NCBI RefSeq assembly: GCF_040812395.1
Contig: NZ_JBFNXH010000001.1
Span: 124,001-188,000 of the forward strand
DNA: 64,000 nucleotides
Direction: 5' to 3'
Source: Paenibacillus_E sp040812395
GTDB taxonomy: Bacteria > Bacillota > Bacilli > Paenibacillales > NBRC-103111
Each line of letters begins with the position of its first letter. The first letter of the stretch is position 1. The position numbers and the translations under genes were made by a program. The notes under the pieces were generated by a model. That model did no database searches. It was not told where the DNA came from and saw nothing but the letters and a program-made list of their open reading frames with translations. Positions 15,931-24,045 of this stretch are shown here, piece after piece.

Positions 15931-16686
15931 TTAAGTCAACCAGCCACCATTAGGGCTAATAATTTGACCTGTAATATAACCGGATTCGGGTAATGCCAGA
16001 AAATAAACGAGTGAAGCAATTTCGTCAGGTAAAGCAAAGCGCCCAATAGGGATTTCGCTTTCTATTGCAGCTTTTTCCTCTGCTTGAAAGCCAGCCATCA
16101 TTTCCGTATGAACCGCCCCCGGAGCAACCGCATTAACGGTTACTCCCGATGGAGCCAGCTCTTTGGCTAATGCTTTGGTAAAAGCATTCATACCGCCTTT
16201 AGCGGTAGAATAAACAACTTCGCACGAAGCACCGGATATGCCCCAGATGGAAGATACATTAATAATACGGCCATACTTGCGTCTAATCATTGTTTCCATG
16301 AATGTTTGGGTACAGAGGAATGCGCCTTTCAGATTGACATCCATAATAAGATCCCAATCCTCTTCACTCACATCAGAAAGCATACTATAATGAGCGATCC
16401 CTGCATTGTTAACGATAATGTCAGGTATCATATCACGCTGTTCGAGCTTTTCTTTCATTTTATTAATTTGTTCTCGTGACCTGACATCAGCTGAAACCGT
16501 CAGCACTTTAGCCCCATGCTTCATGCACGATCGAGCAACTTCGTTAGCTGCTTCGTGCGACTCACGATAGTGAATCACAACATTCATTCCAACCTGAGCG
16601 AATCGTTCTGCGATTGCCGCGCCGATACCTCTACTCGCTCCGGTAATGAGCACAGTTTGTTCTGTAAATGGTTTGGAGGGACTCAT
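15931..16686 (-). CDS. Short-chain dehydrogenase/reductase (YmfI-like)
   Basis: This 251-residue classical SDR shows the NAD(P)-binding TGASRGIGAAI motif (about 15-25), NNAG near 92, and a catalytic Ser-Tyr-Lys set in NVSSIWG and VYSTAKGG (about 140-160). It resembles FabG (3-oxoacyl-ACP reductase), but its substrate cannot be assigned. The ATG (16684-16686) overlaps the stop of the upstream M16 gene as TAATG, so translation is coupled; the longer frame to 16731 would run back into that gene. B. subtilis ymfI occupies the same site after ymfF-ymfH. Confidence 0.9.
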   Translation of the reverse strand: MSPSKPFTEQTVLITGASRGIGAAIAERFAQVGMNVVIHYRESHEAANEVARSCMKHGAKVLTVSADVRSREQINKMKEKLEQRDMIPDIIVNNAGIAHYSMLSDVSEEDWDLIMDVNLKGAFLCTQTFMETMIRRKYGRIINVSSIWGISGASCEVVYSTAKGGMNAFTKALAKELAPSGVTVNAVAPGAVHTEMMAGFQAEEKAAIESEIPIGRFALPDEIASLVYFLALPESGYITGQIISPNGGWLT

Positions 16687-17972
16687 TATTGCTCTCGACT
16701 CTGCACAATGGACACGGCCAGTTTGCTCCAATCGAAATGATCACGGAATCGGTTATTAACATCCTCTAATGTAATACTTTCATATACAGGAAGTATATCG
16801 AACAAATCAATCCCTTTGAATCGATATTTGGTAAACTCGTTGGCAATGGATTCAGGCGAGTTTAGCATACGAAGAAAATTTCCGATTTTTTTCTTGCGGC
16901 TTCGCTCAAAGGTCACAGCATCAAGCCCTGATGATCTAAGTTTTTCTACTTCATCACGAATCCGTGCAATGAGTTGATCAGGATCCTTCGTATCTCCGCC
17001 CAGAATCGAAAATGCATAGTCCTCACTTATGTTGTACTCATGGCCAAAACTATCTGAAATGAGTCCCTCATCGTACAAGGCTTGGTAAATATCCGAACTC
17101 GAGCTGAACAAAATATCCAACATTAGCTTCGTTGTCAACTCTTTGACAAGCAATTCTCTCCCGCTAATTGAAGGCGCCGCTTCTTTTAGCCCGAACAAAC
17201 ATTTAGGTAGAGAGACAGGTAATATTGTTACCCTACGAGCTTCATTTACGGTCAGAGGCTCATCTTCGAAAAATCGCTTTATGCTGCCTTGCGGACGAAA
17301 TGTTTTTGCAGCTTGGTTTTCTTGAACAAAGGCGATGATCTCTTGCGGGTTCACCCCGCCTACAACGAACAAGCTCATATTGCTTGGATGGTAAAAGGTG
17401 TGGTAGCAGTTATAAAGCGTTTCCTTCGTAATCTCAGCAATGGATTCAACAGTTCCTGCGATGTCTATATGGATAGGGTGCTTCGCATACAACGATTCGA
17501 TAAGTCCGTAATAGCTTCTCCAATCCGGGTGATCCTGGTACATCTTAATTTCTTGCCCAATGATCCCTTTTTCCTTTTCCACATTTTCATCTGTAAAATA
17601 AGGATTTTGCACAAAATTAATTAATGTCCTTAAATTTGTTAAAATGTCATTGGTTGAGGAAAATAAATAGGCTGTACGATCGAAGCTTGTAAAGGCATTT
17701 GCCGATGCGCCATGGGAAGCGAAGCTGGCAAAGATGTCCCCCTCCGGCTCTTCGAACATTTTATGTTCAAGGAAGTGAGCGATGCCATCGGGTACATGAA
17801 CAGCTTCCTTGCCCTCCACTTGGAAGTGATTGTCGACGGAACCAAACCGAGTGGTAAACGTAGCATAAGTTTTCTGAAACCCTTCTTTAGGGAGAACAAA
17901 CACATGCAGTCCATTCTCGAGCTGCTCGTGATAAATCGTTTCATTGAGATGTGGATAAGGTATCGTCTGCAT
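16686..17972 (-). CDS. M16 family metallopeptidase, catalytic (YmfH-like)
   Basis: This 428-residue insulinase-type (M16) zinc peptidase has the inverted zinc motif HFLEH (HxxEH) in GIAHFLEHKMFEEPEG near residue 67, with the third ligand expected in the following EKEKGIIGQEIKMYQD segment. It follows the non-catalytic M16 protein after only 3 bases. The pair therefore probably forms a heterodimer, as in other two-subunit M16B enzymes. In some relatives this pair processes a peptide or quorum signal; here no candidate precursor is visible. The ATG at 17970-17972 has AAAGGGG upstream. Confidence 0.9.
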   Translation of the reverse strand: MQTIPYPHLNETIYHEQLENGLHVFVLPKEGFQKTYATFTTRFGSVDNHFQVEGKEAVHVPDGIAHFLEHKMFEEPEGDIFASFASHGASANAFTSFDRTAYLFSSTNDILTNLRTLINFVQNPYFTDENVEKEKGIIGQEIKMYQDHPDWRSYYGLIESLYAKHPIHIDIAGTVESIAEITKETLYNCYHTFYHPSNMSLFVVGGVNPQEIIAFVQENQAAKTFRPQGSIKRFFEDEPLTVNEARRVTILPVSLPKCLFGLKEAAPSISGRELLVKELTTKLMLDILFSSSSDIYQALYDEGLISDSFGHEYNISEDYAFSILGGDTKDPDQLIARIRDEVEKLRSSGLDAVTFERSRKKKIGNFLRMLNSPESIANEFTKYRFKGIDLFDILPVYESITLEDVNNRFRDHFDWSKLAVSIVQSREQ

Positions 17973-17975
17973 CGT

Positions 17976-19256
17976 TTATTCCCCTTTCTGATCCCGCAAA
18001 AAATAAATCGTATCCAATTGAACCCGCTTCGCTGCTTCAGCAATCGTAGCTACGTCCACCTGCTCAACCCCTTCGATTAAACCAGCAACCGAGCGCTCTT
18101 TTCCAGACAAAATCGCATTAAAATCAAATGAAATGAGTTCAAAAGCTGAATCCTGCAATTCGCGCAATTGATTTGAAATCATCGCTCGGGTTTGACTCAT
18201 TTCGGTTTCATTGATTTCCCCTTGCTCCATTGCCTTGAGCTGTTGACGAATAATGTCAACCGCCTTTTCATAATTCTCTATCTCGATCCCTGACTGCAGT
18301 GTTAAGATTCCTTTGTGTCCATCGAACCGCGAAGAAGCATAGTAAGCCAGGCTGGCTTTCTCACGAACATTAACAAACAACTTTGAGTGCGGGTATCCGC
18401 CTAAAATCCCGTTGTACATCAAAGCCACCGGATATTGATCGTCGCCATATGCTATATTCGCGCGAAGCCCCATATTGAGCTTGCCTTGATTCACATCGAG
18501 GCGTTCAACAACCGTTTTTACATCACGAGTAAGTTTCCGCGGTACCGAGGTATTATAGGAAACATCCTTCTTTTTATCTATAGAAAACGATTGTTTAACG
18601 ATAGACTCCACTTCTTGAAGCGTGGTATTGCCAACAACATAAATGTCTATTGGCGCATTTTGCAGCCACTCTGTATATTGTTCGTATAAACTTTGCGCGG
18701 TAATACCGCTCAACGCTTCGATATTTCCTAAAGAGTGAAGTTTGTAAGGCTCGTCACTGCACATTTCTTCAATGCAACGCTCAGCTGCGTAACGTACTTT
18801 ATCGTTAATAACAGCTTCAATTCGTTTTTGAAGTGTTTGCTTCTCAGCATCGACATATTTGCTCCGGAAATGGCCATTCTCCTGTGCGGGGCACGTTATC
18901 GTTTCACCTACAAACTCTAGTCCCTTCTTCAACAATGATTCGCTCGAAGAAACGAATCGGTCATTAATAATATCCATTCGAAACTGGACAATCTGATAAT
19001 CGCCACGTTTATAAATATCAAAGCCAAATCCGGCACCATACAAGTCATCCAAATATTCCCTGAATTGTTGCGTCTCCGGATACGTTGTTGTCCCTCTTCT
19101 AAGCACAAAAGGCGTTAACGCTGTATTCGTGACGGTATCTTCCGCTAATGGACGGCCTATGTAAACAGATATGGCAAATGTTTTAAATTGATCCGTCGGC
19201 AGCACGTGCAAACGAATATGGTTCCACGTGCTCCGCTGAAATTGTGTATGCTTCAA
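17976..19256 (-). CDS. M16 family protein lacking the zinc motif (YmfF-like)
   Basis: This 426-residue M16-fold protein keeps the general family pattern (LHVLPTDQFKTFAISVYIGR; VREKASLAYYASSRFDGHKG in the C-terminal half) but has no HxxEH at the expected N-terminal place (TALTPFVLRRGTTTYPE). It is likely the non-catalytic partner that supplies substrate-binding residues. I chose TTG at 19254-19256 (MKHTQFQRSTW) because GGAAGGGAG lies 8 bases upstream; the frame opens at a TTG at 19283 without an RBS. It heads the two-peptidase plus SDR unit. Confidence 0.87.
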   Translation of the reverse strand: MKHTQFQRSTWNHIRLHVLPTDQFKTFAISVYIGRPLAEDTVTNTALTPFVLRRGTTTYPETQQFREYLDDLYGAGFGFDIYKRGDYQIVQFRMDIINDRFVSSSESLLKKGLEFVGETITCPAQENGHFRSKYVDAEKQTLQKRIEAVINDKVRYAAERCIEEMCSDEPYKLHSLGNIEALSGITAQSLYEQYTEWLQNAPIDIYVVGNTTLQEVESIVKQSFSIDKKKDVSYNTSVPRKLTRDVKTVVERLDVNQGKLNMGLRANIAYGDDQYPVALMYNGILGGYPHSKLFVNVREKASLAYYASSRFDGHKGILTLQSGIEIENYEKAVDIIRQQLKAMEQGEINETEMSQTRAMISNQLRELQDSAFELISFDFNAILSGKERSVAGLIEGVEQVDVATIAEAAKRVQLDTIYFLRDQKGE

Positions 19257-19294
19257 AGGCTGTGTCTCCCTTCCTGAATCCAAGATATGTATCC

Positions 19295-19324
19295 ATTATA
19301 TTCCTATACGAACAAGAGAAGCAA
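19295..19324 (-). promoter_or_regulatory. Putative sigma-A promoter of the ymfF-ymfH-ymfI unit
   Basis: Minus-strand TTGCTT (19319-19324), 18-base spacer, TATAAT (19295-19300). The -35 is weak and overlaps the sleB terminator hairpin. Confidence 0.45.
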
Positions 19325-19343
19325 CCAGATCTGGTTCCTTCTC
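19316..19343 (-). terminator. Hairpin after sleB (probable terminator)
   Basis: GAGAAG-x-AACC pairs with GGTT-x-CTTCTC around the palindrome AACCAGATCTGGTT; the minus strand continues TTGTTCG. The U-tract is poor. Confidence 0.45.
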
Positions 19344-19359
19344 CTTGTCCCTCATCCCC

Positions 19360-20151
19360 TTATTTACAGAAAATATGTTTGCCAATACTTTTTACCTGAG
19401 GTCTGCTCCAAATCCATTTCGATGTTGCTGTAGCTGGGTTGAAATAATAAATGCAGCCACCTGTTGGGTCCCATCCACCCAGCGCATCTCTGACTGCTTT
19501 CTTCGTGGATTCATTTGGAGTTAACCAAATTTGACCGTCAGCCACTGCAGTAAAGGCGCCAGGCTGAAAAATAACACCTGACACTGTATTCGGAAAACTG
19601 GCTGATTTAACTCGGTTTAAAATAACCGCAGCAACAGCTACTTGCCCGATGTAAGGCTCCCCGCGTGACTCGCCATTTACGGCATTCGCCATAAGGTTGA
19701 TATCTTGCTCGGACAACCCCAAATTGTTTGACGGTGTTAAATTGGATGGCGCTTGACTATTCCCAGCCGTTGTAGAACCTCCCCCAGATCCGGATCCTCC
19801 TGAGTTTCCACTCGCTGGGGCTGTCGGTTTCCATGATTTTGTTGCTTCCCACAGCCTAAGCTTCGTTTTGGCACCGACAACACCATCTACATTCATGCCG
19901 AACTCACCTTGAAATCGTTTTACTGCTAGTAATGTCTTATACCCGAAATCGCCGTCTATACTTCCACCATAGAAGCCGATAAACTTTAATCGACCTTGTA
20001 ACTCGTTAACATCAGTTCCGCTAGCTCCATATCTAATCTCATTCTTACTAAACGTCTCTTCCGTTTCCGGACTCGTTTTGCTTTTCAACTGAAATGCGGC
20101 GAACAATACGAAAACGATACAAAATGTAAGTACGATTAACCTTTTGTTCAT
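19360..20151 (-). CDS. sleB: Spore cortex-lytic enzyme SleB
   Basis: SleB degrades cortex peptidoglycan at germination. The 263-residue protein has an N-terminal signal or anchor segment (about 4-22, LIVLTFCIVFVLFAAFQL), a peptidoglycan-binding domain (about 42-105, GTDVNELQGRLKFIGFYGGS), a Gly/Ser-rich linker (about 115-130) and a C-terminal Hydrolase_2 domain with the catalytic Glu in GESRGEPYIGQVAVAAVILN near 165. I prefer the ATG at 20149-20151 over the TTG at 20163. The sigma-G-like promoter upstream fits forespore expression. No ypeB follows, whereas sleB and ypeB are usually adjacent in Bacillus, so this could also be a CwlJ/SleB-like paralogue. Confidence 0.85.
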   Translation of the reverse strand: MNKRLIVLTFCIVFVLFAAFQLKSKTSPETEETFSKNEIRYGASGTDVNELQGRLKFIGFYGGSIDGDFGYKTLLAVKRFQGEFGMNVDGVVGAKTKLRLWEATKSWKPTAPASGNSGGSGSGGGSTTAGNSQAPSNLTPSNNLGLSEQDINLMANAVNGESRGEPYIGQVAVAAVILNRVKSASFPNTVSGVIFQPGAFTAVADGQIWLTPNESTKKAVRDALGGWDPTGGCIYYFNPATATSKWIWSRPQVKSIGKHIFCK

Positions 20152-20195
20152 TCCCCTTCTCAACCTTTCTTTTCAAATTGCAGCCTTTTCTTGCT

Positions 20196-20225
20196 TATTA
20201 TGAGAAAGGGGGGCGGCGATTATAC
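20196..20225 (-). promoter_or_regulatory. Putative sigma-G promoter of sleB
   Basis: Minus-strand GTATA (20221-20225) fits the sigma-G -35 GYATR, followed by 18 bases and CATAATA (20196-20202), fitting CATnnTA. sleB is a known sigma-G gene in B. subtilis. Confidence 0.6.
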
Positions 20226-20228
20226 ACA

Positions 20229-20256
20229 GCAAAAAACACTCTCGCTGGGAGAGTGC
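20229..20256 (-). terminator. Intrinsic terminator after spoIIIE
   Basis: Minus-strand CACTCTC-CCAGC-GAGAGTG (20237-20255) followed by TTTTTTGC. Confidence 0.85.
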
Positions 20257-20275
20257 TTGCACGAAGTAAATCTTA

Positions 20276-22825
20276 TTAAGAGCTGATCCGGTTGTGCTGA
20301 TACTGTTCTATCGACATGAGCACTTCACGCGGTTTACTACCTTCATACGGCCCGACAACACCCTTTGCCTCCATGGAATCGATGAGCCGTGCCGCTCGCG
20401 TATAACCGACCCTCATGCGCCGCTGAAGAAGTGAGACAGATGCTTGTTTCGCTTCTAAAACAATTTGCACAGCTTGATCGTAAAGTTCATCTTCGAATTC
20501 ATTTTGCTGCTCTGGCATTTCTTCGATCTGTGGCACCATTTCTTCCTGATAATTGGCCTGCTCTTGCGTTCGTACAAATCCTACTACATGTTCGACCTCT
20601 TGGTCGGATAAAAAGGCTCCCTGCACACGTACAGGTTTAGATGCGCCTACAGGCAGGTAGAGCATATCTCCGCGTCCTAACAACTTCTCCGCGCCAACCA
20701 TATCCAAGATCGTCCGTGAATCAACTTGAGACGAAACTCCGAATGCAATTCGGGATGGAATATTGGCTTTAATTACGCCAGTGATTACGTCGACAGATGG
20801 TCGCTGTGTTGCAATGATCAAATGAATGCCGGCAGCCCGAGCCATTTGAGCCAAACGGCAAATGGAATCTTCCACATCGTTGGCGGCAACCATCATTAAA
20901 TCAGCTAACTCGTCCACTATAACGACATAATAAGGAAGAGGTGCTGCCGTCCCGCTTTCGGTCAACATTGCATTGTAGCCCTCGATGTTCCGGGTCCCGC
21001 TCTTGGAGAAGAGCTCATAGCGTTTCTCCATTTCAACGACGACTTTCTTAAGGGCAAGAGAAGCTCGGCGTGGGTCGGTAACAACAGGCGCAAGCAGATG
21101 CGGTATCCCGTTATAAACGTTGAGCTCGACCATTTTCGGGTCAATCATTAGAAACTTCACTTCATTTGGCTTTGCTTTATACAAGATGCTTGTGATAATG
21201 CCATTGATACATACCGACTTCCCCGATCCCGTTGCTCCTGCTACGAGTAAATGAGGCATTCTTGCCAAATTGCCTACAATAGGCTGACCAGAAATATCTC
21301 TCCCCAGTACGACAGACAGACGTGAGCTCGACTCCTGAAAAGCATTCGTCTCCATCACTTCACGCATCGTTACAACCGATACTTCCAAATTCGGCACTTC
21401 GATGCCGATCGCCGATTTGCCGGGAATTGGCGCTTCCATCCGAATATCCTTGGCGGCCAGAGCCAAAGCAATATCATCAGTCAAGCTGACGATCCGGCTG
21501 ACTTTCACGCCAACGTCAGGCTGGATTTCGTAACGGGTCACCGCAGGGCCTCGTACAACTTCCAAAACCTTAGCTCTAACCCCAAAGCTCTCCAAAGTCG
21601 CTTCTAGCTTCCTTGCATTCGCTTTGTAGTCAGACATCTCACTGCCTTTACCAGCAGCTGGCTTAGCCAGCAGATCAAGAGCAGGCAGCTCATATGGCCT
21701 CGTATTAACCTGTGGCTGGTCTTGCTGGAACTCTACGACAACTGGCTCTTGATCCGCATCCAATGCTGCTGCCGCTGCTACTTTTGGCTTCATCGAAGCT
21801 GGAGGAGAATCCATAGCTGGCTTTGCCACTTGCTGAGCTTCTTGATAGACCTGCTCCTGAAAGTCACGGATGATTGGAGTTACTGGTTGATCTCGTTCCA
21901 CTTCCGTTAAGAGAGGGCTTTCATTTGATTCCGCCTGATAAACCACTTTCTCTGTATGGCCATCTTCATTCATTGCAATGTCATCCACATCTTCCATTGC
22001 TGGAGTTTCCCGCTTTTTCCTGCCTTCCTTTATTGGGCGAAGCAGCTCCATAAACACCGGAGCTTTCTTTGATCGCTTGACCGGCTGGAAAACCTCTTCA
22101 TCGAACTCATCATCCAAAGGCACATAAGATGATTTCTTTGACCGTGTAGCAGCGCCGTTAACAGCAGCCGTTTGCGGTTGTCGAGATTCGCGATCCTGCA
22201 GCCATTCTTTCATCCTGTCTTTAAAGTTGTCTCCAACATTTTTGAAGCGGCCTCGCACCATATTGCCGATATCCACATATGAAATTCCCGTTGCCAAAAT
22301 AAAACCGATTACAAACAGTGCATATTGAATCAACCTTGCTCCTAAATAATCAAACAAAAAGTACAATATGCTGTACAATATTGCACCGATCATACCGCCA
22401 CCTGTTTCGTGCTGAAGTGCGGATTGACCGATTTCCGTAGGATGCAAACCTGTTAACATCGCGTCCCACGTCGATGAAATAACTTTCCCTGAAGTAAATC
22501 CGCCATCTGGGTATAGTTGAGCGAACAAGTCAATATGATTCTTAATAAGCAAACCTAGAATAAAGAGTAGAAAGCCTGCCTTCTTCGCAGTTCGCATCGG
22601 AGGCCAGGCTCTTTTAATCATGGCATACAAAGCAACATATATGAAAATTAGCGGTATTAACCAATCCCACGTTCCTACAAAGAAACGAAAGAGATACTTA
22701 AGCGAATTGCCGACATGCCCTTGCTGCGCAAGCGCAATGACCGAAAAAATCAGAATAAGAATCCCGTACAACTCGAATAACAAGCTAGTTTTTAAAGCTT
22801 TTCCTTTCTTTTTGCGTTTTGCCAC
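20276..22825 (-). CDS. spoIIIE: DNA translocase SpoIIIE/FtsK
   Basis: This 849-residue ATPase pumps chromosomal DNA through the division or sporulation septum. It has four or more N-terminal membrane helices (residues about 20-190), a charged proline-containing linker (about 200-395), the FtsK motor with Walker A GATGSGKSVCING near 520 and Walker B VIVDELADLMMVA near 620, and a C-terminal gamma winged-helix domain (SLLQRRMRVGYTRAARLIDS) that reads polar DNA sequences. I chose GTG at 22823-22825 (MAKRKKKGKALKTS), 5 bases after GGGGGTGA. The longer frame to 22846 would begin at the -10 promoter element. The gene order ylzJ-spoIIIE is conserved. Confidence 0.96.
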   Translation of the reverse strand: MAKRKKKGKALKTSLLFELYGILILIFSVIALAQQGHVGNSLKYLFRFFVGTWDWLIPLIFIYVALYAMIKRAWPPMRTAKKAGFLLFILGLLIKNHIDLFAQLYPDGGFTSGKVISSTWDAMLTGLHPTEIGQSALQHETGGGMIGAILYSILYFLFDYLGARLIQYALFVIGFILATGISYVDIGNMVRGRFKNVGDNFKDRMKEWLQDRESRQPQTAAVNGAATRSKKSSYVPLDDEFDEEVFQPVKRSKKAPVFMELLRPIKEGRKKRETPAMEDVDDIAMNEDGHTEKVVYQAESNESPLLTEVERDQPVTPIIRDFQEQVYQEAQQVAKPAMDSPPASMKPKVAAAAALDADQEPVVVEFQQDQPQVNTRPYELPALDLLAKPAAGKGSEMSDYKANARKLEATLESFGVRAKVLEVVRGPAVTRYEIQPDVGVKVSRIVSLTDDIALALAAKDIRMEAPIPGKSAIGIEVPNLEVSVVTMREVMETNAFQESSSRLSVVLGRDISGQPIVGNLARMPHLLVAGATGSGKSVCINGIITSILYKAKPNEVKFLMIDPKMVELNVYNGIPHLLAPVVTDPRRASLALKKVVVEMEKRYELFSKSGTRNIEGYNAMLTESGTAAPLPYYVVIVDELADLMMVAANDVEDSICRLAQMARAAGIHLIIATQRPSVDVITGVIKANIPSRIAFGVSSQVDSRTILDMVGAEKLLGRGDMLYLPVGASKPVRVQGAFLSDQEVEHVVGFVRTQEQANYQEEMVPQIEEMPEQQNEFEDELYDQAVQIVLEAKQASVSLLQRRMRVGYTRAARLIDSMEAKGVVGPYEGSKPREVLMSIEQYQHNRISS

Positions 22826-22846
22826 GCTTGTCACCCCCGAGTCCAC

Positions 22847-22855
22847 ATTATACCA
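22847..22855 (-). promoter_or_regulatory. Extended -10 promoter of spoIIIE
   Basis: Minus-strand TGGTATAAT (TGnTATAAT) without a recognisable -35. It would start transcription about 15 bases before the chosen GTG, which supports that start over the upstream one. Confidence 0.5.
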
Positions 22856-22889
22856 TATTGGGTCAGGGGGATGATACTGGCAGATCAGT

Positions 22890-23126
22890 TTACACAGGAG
22901 TATGAGTAAAGTCAGGGCTATAGGCGATTACAGTCCCAGGTGCATATTGTTCTTTCAGGTAATCCTGTGGATTACAGCTAAAAAGGCGGACAATTCGGGC
23001 TTGATAACCGCTAATCGGTTCAATTTGCATCATGACGCCTTGATGTGAAATCTCCAAGTAATTCGGAACATAAGTATCCATACCTTGGAAAATATCTTCC
23101 ATTGGAATAACCGAGTAGTGGATCAT
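22890..23126 (-). CDS. ylzJ: YlzJ-like family protein
   Basis: This 78-residue protein matches the YlzJ-like family of unknown function (MIHYSVIPMEDIFQGMD, VMMQIEPISGYQARIVRLFS, ending in SPDFTHTPV). Its ATG overlaps the tepA stop by four bases (ATGA), so it is translationally coupled to tepA, as in B. subtilis where ylzJ lies between tepA and spoIIIE. No membrane segment or catalytic motif is visible. The spoIIIE promoter lies just downstream. Confidence 0.88.
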   Translation of the reverse strand: MIHYSVIPMEDIFQGMDTYVPNYLEISHQGVMMQIEPISGYQARIVRLFSCNPQDYLKEQYAPGTVIAYSPDFTHTPV

Positions 23127-23854
23127 TGGACGATGCCTCCACTTTCCGTCTTTTTCGCTTCGATACGTTGGTTCAGCTCTCTTAAAGCTTCTCCAATCCC
23201 TCCCACCTGATCAATGAGCCCATATTTAACAGCATCCGCACCAATAACAGTCGTGCCAATATCCCTCGTTAATTCTCCTGTTTTAAACATCAGCTCTTTA
23301 AATTTTTCTTCGGTCACATTAGAGTGCTTCGTCACAAAGCGGACGACCCGTTCCTGCATTTTATCCAAATATTCGAACGTTTGTGGAACACCAATTACTA
23401 ATCCATTCAACCGGATCGGATGTATCGTCATCGTCGCCGTTTCGGCAATAATAGAGTGGTTAGCGGAAACCGCTATGGGTACGCCAATACTGTGCCCACC
23501 GCCTAGTACAATGGTAACGGTAGGTTTAGACAATGTTGAAATCATTTCAGCAATTGCTAGACCGGCTTCCACATCGCCTCCAACTGTATTTAAGATGATC
23601 ATGACACCTTCAATTTTGGGGTTTTGTTCGGCTGCAACAAGTTGCGGGATAATATGTTCATATTTGGTTGTCTTATTCTGAGGCGGCAAAACAATATGCC
23701 CTTCCACCTGACCGATAATCGTAAGGCAAAAAATATTGGATTCACCCGCCGGGGTATTTGTTTGACCTAGTTGTTGAATAGCTTCTAGGGTAGCGTTTTT
23801 CTTGGCTTCCTCCGTCCCTGGATCCTGCTGTTTCGGTTCGCTTGGTGCTGCCAT
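23123..23854 (-). CDS. tepA: ClpP-family translocation-enhancing protease TepA
   Basis: TepA is a ClpP-fold serine protease linked to protein export and spore germination in B. subtilis. The 243-residue protein has the ClpP core (HIVLPPQNKTTKYEHIIPQL, ILNTVGGDVEAGLAIAEMIS), a nucleophile region GGGHSIGVPIAVSANH (about 120-135) and the histidine motif MTIHPIRLNG (about 143-152), so the Ser-His pair appears intact. The N-terminal 35 residues are Gln/Glu-rich. The ATG at 23852-23854 has GGAGGAA upstream. It follows rnjB across a terminator and is coupled to ylzJ. Confidence 0.9.
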   Translation of the reverse strand: MAAPSEPKQQDPGTEEAKKNATLEAIQQLGQTNTPAGESNIFCLTIIGQVEGHIVLPPQNKTTKYEHIIPQLVAAEQNPKIEGVMIILNTVGGDVEAGLAIAEMISTLSKPTVTIVLGGGHSIGVPIAVSANHSIIAETATMTIHPIRLNGLVIGVPQTFEYLDKMQERVVRFVTKHSNVTEEKFKELMFKTGELTRDIGTTVIGADAVKYGLIDQVGGIGEALRELNQRIEAKKTESGGIVQ

Positions 23855-23972
23855 TCTAATTCCTCCTTCGGGTTTTGCTACAGCATACTGTCTTCATTCC
23901 TGTGCATAACGTTTCATAATCTCCAATAGTATGAATAAACTGAAGCATTTTCATACCTCTGACACCTTGGTG

Positions 23973-24008
23973 GTAAAATGAAAAAGCTCTCCCGCTATTG
24001 GGAGAGCT
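23973..24008 (-). terminator. Intrinsic terminator after rnjB
   Basis: AGCTCTCCC and GGGAGAGCT form a perfect 9-pair stem (23985-24008). The minus strand continues TTTTTCATTTTACC. Confidence 0.85.
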
Positions 24009-24045
24009 TCTGTTATTTGCATAGGTTCAAGTGACTTGTTCGAGA

